Translations under genes and position numbers: made by a program | Notes under the pieces: generated by a model | The model's database searches: none | Seen by the model: the letters and a program-made list of their open reading frames with translations, nothing else | Told to the model about the DNA's origin: nothing | Source: an uncultured Micrococcaceae bacterium | GTDB lineage: Bacteria; Actinomycetota; Actinomycetes; Actinomycetales; Micrococcaceae | Assembly: GCA_937896705.1 (NCBI GenBank) | Contig: CALBOC010000314.1 | Coordinates: 1 to 6,893, forward strand | Reading direction: 5' to 3' | DNA length: 6,893 nt | Shown here: piece after piece, positions 4,560 through 6,893 of the stretch | Layout of the letters: each line of letters opens with the position of its first letter | How positions within the stretch are numbered: position 1 is the stretch's first letter

Positions 4560-6181
4560 TGTACGAGGCAGCGAGAAATAACCGGTCCCCGCAAATTCCT
4601 GTGCGACGTCGGGTTGGACCGCGCCTGACCGCAACCGGCGCGGTGCTGGGGCTGGCGCTGACAGGGTGTGGTTCCGCAGACGCCGAGTTGGACTCCCAGC
4701 AGGGCCCACCGCATCACAGTTTCGTCTCCCGTCCGGATCTACAGCCGGTCGAACTCCAAATCACCCACGGCGAAGCGTGGTCCGAAGAGTACGCCGAGTC
4801 CGAAGAATACATCTTCGTCACCCCTGACTTTGATGCGAACTCCCCGTCAAGTGCCGCGATGATCCTGGATGCCCACGGTGAAGTCGTGTGGATGGACCCG
4901 TCGAAACAGCACCGCAACGATAACGGTCATTTTGACCTGCGTGTTCAGGAATATCAGGGCCAACCGGTGCTGACCTACTTTAAAGGTCCGGCCGAAGACG
5001 GCTGGGGCTACGGGGACATATATTTGATGGATGACTCCTATCACGTGTTCACCACGGTCACCACGGGCGGGTCGCTGCCGCCCCACGAAACGGACTTTCA
5101 CGACACCGTCATCACCGACGACGACACGATGCTGGTCATGGCCTATGTCACGACCCAAACCGACCTGACCGCGGTCGGAGGCCCGGCCGATGGCTGGGTC
5201 CACGACGGCGTAGTCCAAGAGATTGATATCGAAACCGGTGAGGTCGTCTTTGAATGGAGCGCCCTGGACCACGTGCCGGTCACCGAAGCAATCTACGACT
5301 TCGAAGACGAACACGCCGAACAACAAGACCGCATCGACGCCGGCGATGAACACGCCGAGCTGGGGAGCCGCGACAAACCCTACGATTACTTCCACATCAA
5401 TTCGGCCACTCTGGATGACGATGACAATATGCTGATTTCAGCCCGCCACACGCACGCGGTGTACAAACTCGACCGCGACACCGGTGAGGTGCTCTGGACG
5501 CTGGGCGGGACCGCCAGTGATTTCGCCATGTCCGATGAGGCAGTGTTCGCGTGGCAGCACTCCGCGGCCCGTGATACCGACGGTACGCTGGTGGTCTTCG
5601 ATAACCACATCCGTGAGGCCGACGCCGATGAATCCTCCCGCGGACTGCGCCTGGACCTGGACGAAGACGCAATGACCGCCGAGGTCGTGACCGAATACAC
5701 CCCACCTGCACACCGGGCCTCCGGTTGGATGGCCAACACCCAGCTGCTGGACAACGGCGACGTGTTTATCGGGTGGGGCAACCAACCGTTTTTCTCCGAA
5801 TACACCCGTGACGGCAAACTGATCTACGACGTCTGCCACGGCGATGCCTGCCACGACGACGATGACATTAGCGGCGGGGGCGGCAGCTACCGGGCGTATA
5901 AGGGAACCTGGGAAGGTCACCCGGCCACTGACCCCGACGTCGTTGTACAACACAACGACCAGCACCAAGACCAGGTGTATGTGTCCTGGAACGGGGCGAC
6001 CGAGGTCGCGCAGTGGCGCCTGATCACCGGGGACGACGCCGACAGCGCGACCGAAAACACCGTCGTCGACAAACAGGGATTTGAAACCGCCATTCCGTTG
6101 GAGACTGCGGCCGAGTACGTGGCCGTAGAAGCGCTCGATGCCGAGGGCCAGGTGCTGGGCACCGGCCTCCCACAGCGCTAA
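4559..6181 (+). CDS. Arylsulfotransferase-like (PF14269-type) beta-propeller lipoprotein
   Basis: The 540-residue protein is predicted to be exported and lipid-anchored: RRRVGPRL, a hydrophobic stretch and the lipobox LTGC with C37. The mature part resembles the arylsulfotransferase/PQQ-like propeller family. Marks in order: GEVVWMDPS (107-115), ETDFHDTVITDDDTML (177-192), GEVVFEWSALDHVP (227-240), DYFHINSATLDDDDNML (276-292), HTHAVYKLDRDTGEVLWTLGG (297-317), FAWQHSAARD (330-339), VVFDNH (345-350), GWMANTQLLDNGD (389-401) and VYVSWNGATEVAQWR (473-487). These repeats end near VAVEALDAEGQVLG, usual for the family. Actual sulfotransferase activity is unproven for most such proteins. The mature chain is strongly acidic and carries a Cys/His/Asp-rich insert at about 424-442. 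The start is GTG 4559; the in-frame GTG at 4601 would give a more typical 23-residue signal peptide and is a real alternative. Confidence 0.9.
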   Translation: MYEAARNNRSPQIPVRRRVGPRLTATGAVLGLALTGCGSADAELDSQQGPPHHSFVSRPDLQPVELQITHGEAWSEEYAESEEYIFVTPDFDANSPSSAAMILDAHGEVVWMDPSKQHRNDNGHFDLRVQEYQGQPVLTYFKGPAEDGWGYGDIYLMDDSYHVFTTVTTGGSLPPHETDFHDTVITDDDTMLVMAYVTTQTDLTAVGGPADGWVHDGVVQEIDIETGEVVFEWSALDHVPVTEAIYDFEDEHAEQQDRIDAGDEHAELGSRDKPYDYFHINSATLDDDDNMLISARHTHAVYKLDRDTGEVLWTLGGTASDFAMSDEAVFAWQHSAARDTDGTLVVFDNHIREADADESSRGLRLDLDEDAMTAEVVTEYTPPAHRASGWMANTQLLDNGDVFIGWGNQPFFSEYTRDGKLIYDVCHGDACHDDDDISGGGGSYRAYKGTWEGHPATDPDVVVQHNDQHQDQVYVSWNGATEVAQWRLITGDDADSATENTVVDKQGFETAIPLETAAEYVAVEALDAEGQVLGTGLPQR

Positions 6182-6211
6182 GCCCGACAGAACATGCACC
6201 CGGGGCACACC

Positions 6212-6223
6212 GAAGATATCTTC
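6212..6223. promoter_or_regulatory. Perfect 12-bp palindrome upstream of the BCCT transporter gene
   Basis: GAAGATATCTTC is identical to its reverse complement. It lies 17-28 nt upstream of a TAAGAT -10 candidate, about where a -35 region would be, so it could be an operator for the transporter. A 12-bp palindrome may also occur by chance, and no regulator is identified. Confidence 0.3.
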
Positions 6224-6239
6224 TGACGTCTGGTTTTCC

Positions 6240-6245
6240 TAAGAT
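6240..6245 (+). promoter_or_regulatory. Possible -10 element of the BCCT transporter gene
   Basis: TAAGAT matches the -10 consensus well and would start transcription around 6252, leaving a leader of about 30 nt that contains the ribosome binding site. The hexamer 17 nt upstream (TATCTT, 6217-6222) is a poor -35 and lies inside the 12-bp palindrome. Confidence 0.4.
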
Positions 6246-6270
6246 GGGCTCACCACCCGTCGTTCCCGTG

Positions 6271-6277
6271 GAAAGGA
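6271..6277 (+). promoter_or_regulatory. Ribosome binding site of the BCCT transporter gene
   Basis: GAAAGGA is followed by 6 nt and the ATG at 6284. This is a clear Shine-Dalgarno, unlike the three genes before it on the same strand. Confidence 0.75.
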
Positions 6278-6283
6278 ATCAGC

Positions 6284-6893
6284 ATGTCCTCCAGTGACCA
6301 TGAGCGTGAGCCCTCCGACCACGACGTCCACGCTGAAGATGCCGAACCGGCAATCAAAACCGATCCCGAGATTGACGAGCAGGTCGACGAGCTTCAGGCC
6401 CAAGACCGCTCCGATGTATTGCCCTGGGATCTGCAGATCCGCAACCTCGACTCCGACGATGCGACCACCATGAAACTGCTGCGCCAAGGTGTGCGGCTCA
6501 AACGCGGTCTCATCAGTCCCCGGGTGTTCTACCCCGCGATCATCGTGCTGCTGTTAGCAGCGGGGATAACTATTTTCTTCCCGGACGCTTCGGGCGAGGC
6601 CCTATTGAGCGCCCAGTCTTGGATTGTGGATACCCTCGGCTGGTACTACATCCTGATCATGTTCGGGTTCATTATTTTCTGCCTGTATGTTGCCCTCTCA
6701 AAATACGGGCGTATTAAACTCGGCGCACCCGAGGACAAACCAGAATTCTCGACCGGCGCGTGGTTTTCGATGCTGTTTGCCACGGGCATGGGGATCGGCC
6801 TGATCTTCTACGGGGTCGGCGAACCGCTGACCTATGCAACCGTGGACCCTAAACCCGGCTGGGAAGGCAGTCCTGAAGAGCTCGCCCAGATGG
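6284..6893 (+). CDS. BCCT-family sodium-coupled osmolyte transporter, N-terminal 203 residues (3' part lies outside the window)
   Basis: The product would be an inner-membrane secondary transporter taking up glycine betaine, choline or a similar trimethylammonium solute. The visible part starts with a hydrophilic acidic tail (20 Asp/Glu and 4 Lys/Arg in the first 60 residues), then membrane helices at about 81-99, 117-138 and 157-178. The third contains GMGIGLIFYGVGEPLTY (168-184); the GMGIGL form of this motif is the one of sodium-coupled betaine carriers such as BetP, and is less like the carnitine type. SKYGRIKLG (139-147) before it is also typical of the family. Acidic N-terminal tails are known in BetP-like osmoregulated members. 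It has its own ribosome binding site and is likely transcribed separately from the lipoprotein gene. The exact substrate cannot be fixed from this fragment. Confidence 0.93.
   Translation, partial: MSSSDHEREPSDHDVHAEDAEPAIKTDPEIDEQVDELQAQDRSDVLPWDLQIRNLDSDDATTMKLLRQGVRLKRGLISPRVFYPAIIVLLLAAGITIFFPDASGEALLSAQSWIVDTLGWYYILIMFGFIIFCLYVALSKYGRIKLGAPEDKPEFSTGAWFSMLFATGMGIGLIFYGVGEPLTYATVDPKPGWEGSPEELAQM

Noticed and set aside
4304..6208. Long minus-strand open frames opposite the membrane protein and lipoprotein genes (for example 4847-5395 and 5438-6208)
   Set aside because: They are antisense to well-supported coding sequence, lack recognisable domains, and are typical of GC-biased third positions on the opposite strand.
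1..6893. CRISPR arrays, insertion sequences, tRNA or rRNA genes
   Set aside because: No regularly spaced repeats, transposase frames, terminal inverted repeats or tRNA-like folds were recognised.

Overview
The window looks like chromosomal DNA from a high-GC Gram-positive actinobacterium, probably a Micrococcales member. A Yaniella or Enteractinococcus type of organism is a guess, not something the sequence proves. Grounds for this are the mid-to-high GC content, the FurA/CatR-type regulator placed directly upstream of a catalase, the actinobacterial look of the metY product, several genes that lack a Shine-Dalgarno sequence but have a TAnnnT -10 element just ahead of the start codon, and strongly acidic secreted or cytosolic protein segments together with a betaine-type transporter, which suggest salt tolerance.

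Left part (1-1140, minus strand): an oxidative-stress operon. A Fur-family regulator with peroxide-sensor-like ligands (furA) is followed 89-97 nt later by katA, a monofunctional haem catalase that runs off the left edge. A near-perfect 16-bp palindrome covers the predicted furA -10 element, consistent with autoregulation of the operon.

Middle left (1229-3091, minus strand): a two-gene sulfur-assimilation operon. metY (O-acetylhomoserine sulfhydrylase) is followed after 9 nt by a small YccU-type CoA-binding protein whose ribosome binding site overlaps the metY stop codon. The operon ends at a strong hairpin with a short U-run that insulates it from furA-katA. A 170-nt divergent promoter region (3092-3261) separates metY from a plus-strand GNAT acetyltransferase.

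Right part (3262-6893, plus strand): the GNAT gene; a single-pass membrane-anchored extracytoplasmic protein; a large lipoprotein of the arylsulfotransferase-like (PF14269-type) beta-propeller family starting 10 nt after it; and the 5' part of a BCCT-family sodium-coupled osmolyte transporter with its own promoter and ribosome binding site. The two envelope proteins are adjacent and probably work in the same compartment, but no shared function can be read from sequence.

I see no mobile elements, CRISPR arrays, tRNAs or rRNAs. The most interesting signals are regulatory (a string of apparently leaderless genes, and the operator over the furA promoter) and structural (a Cys/His/Asp-rich insertion in the arylsulfotransferase-like lipoprotein). 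I did not find a clearly new multi-gene system.
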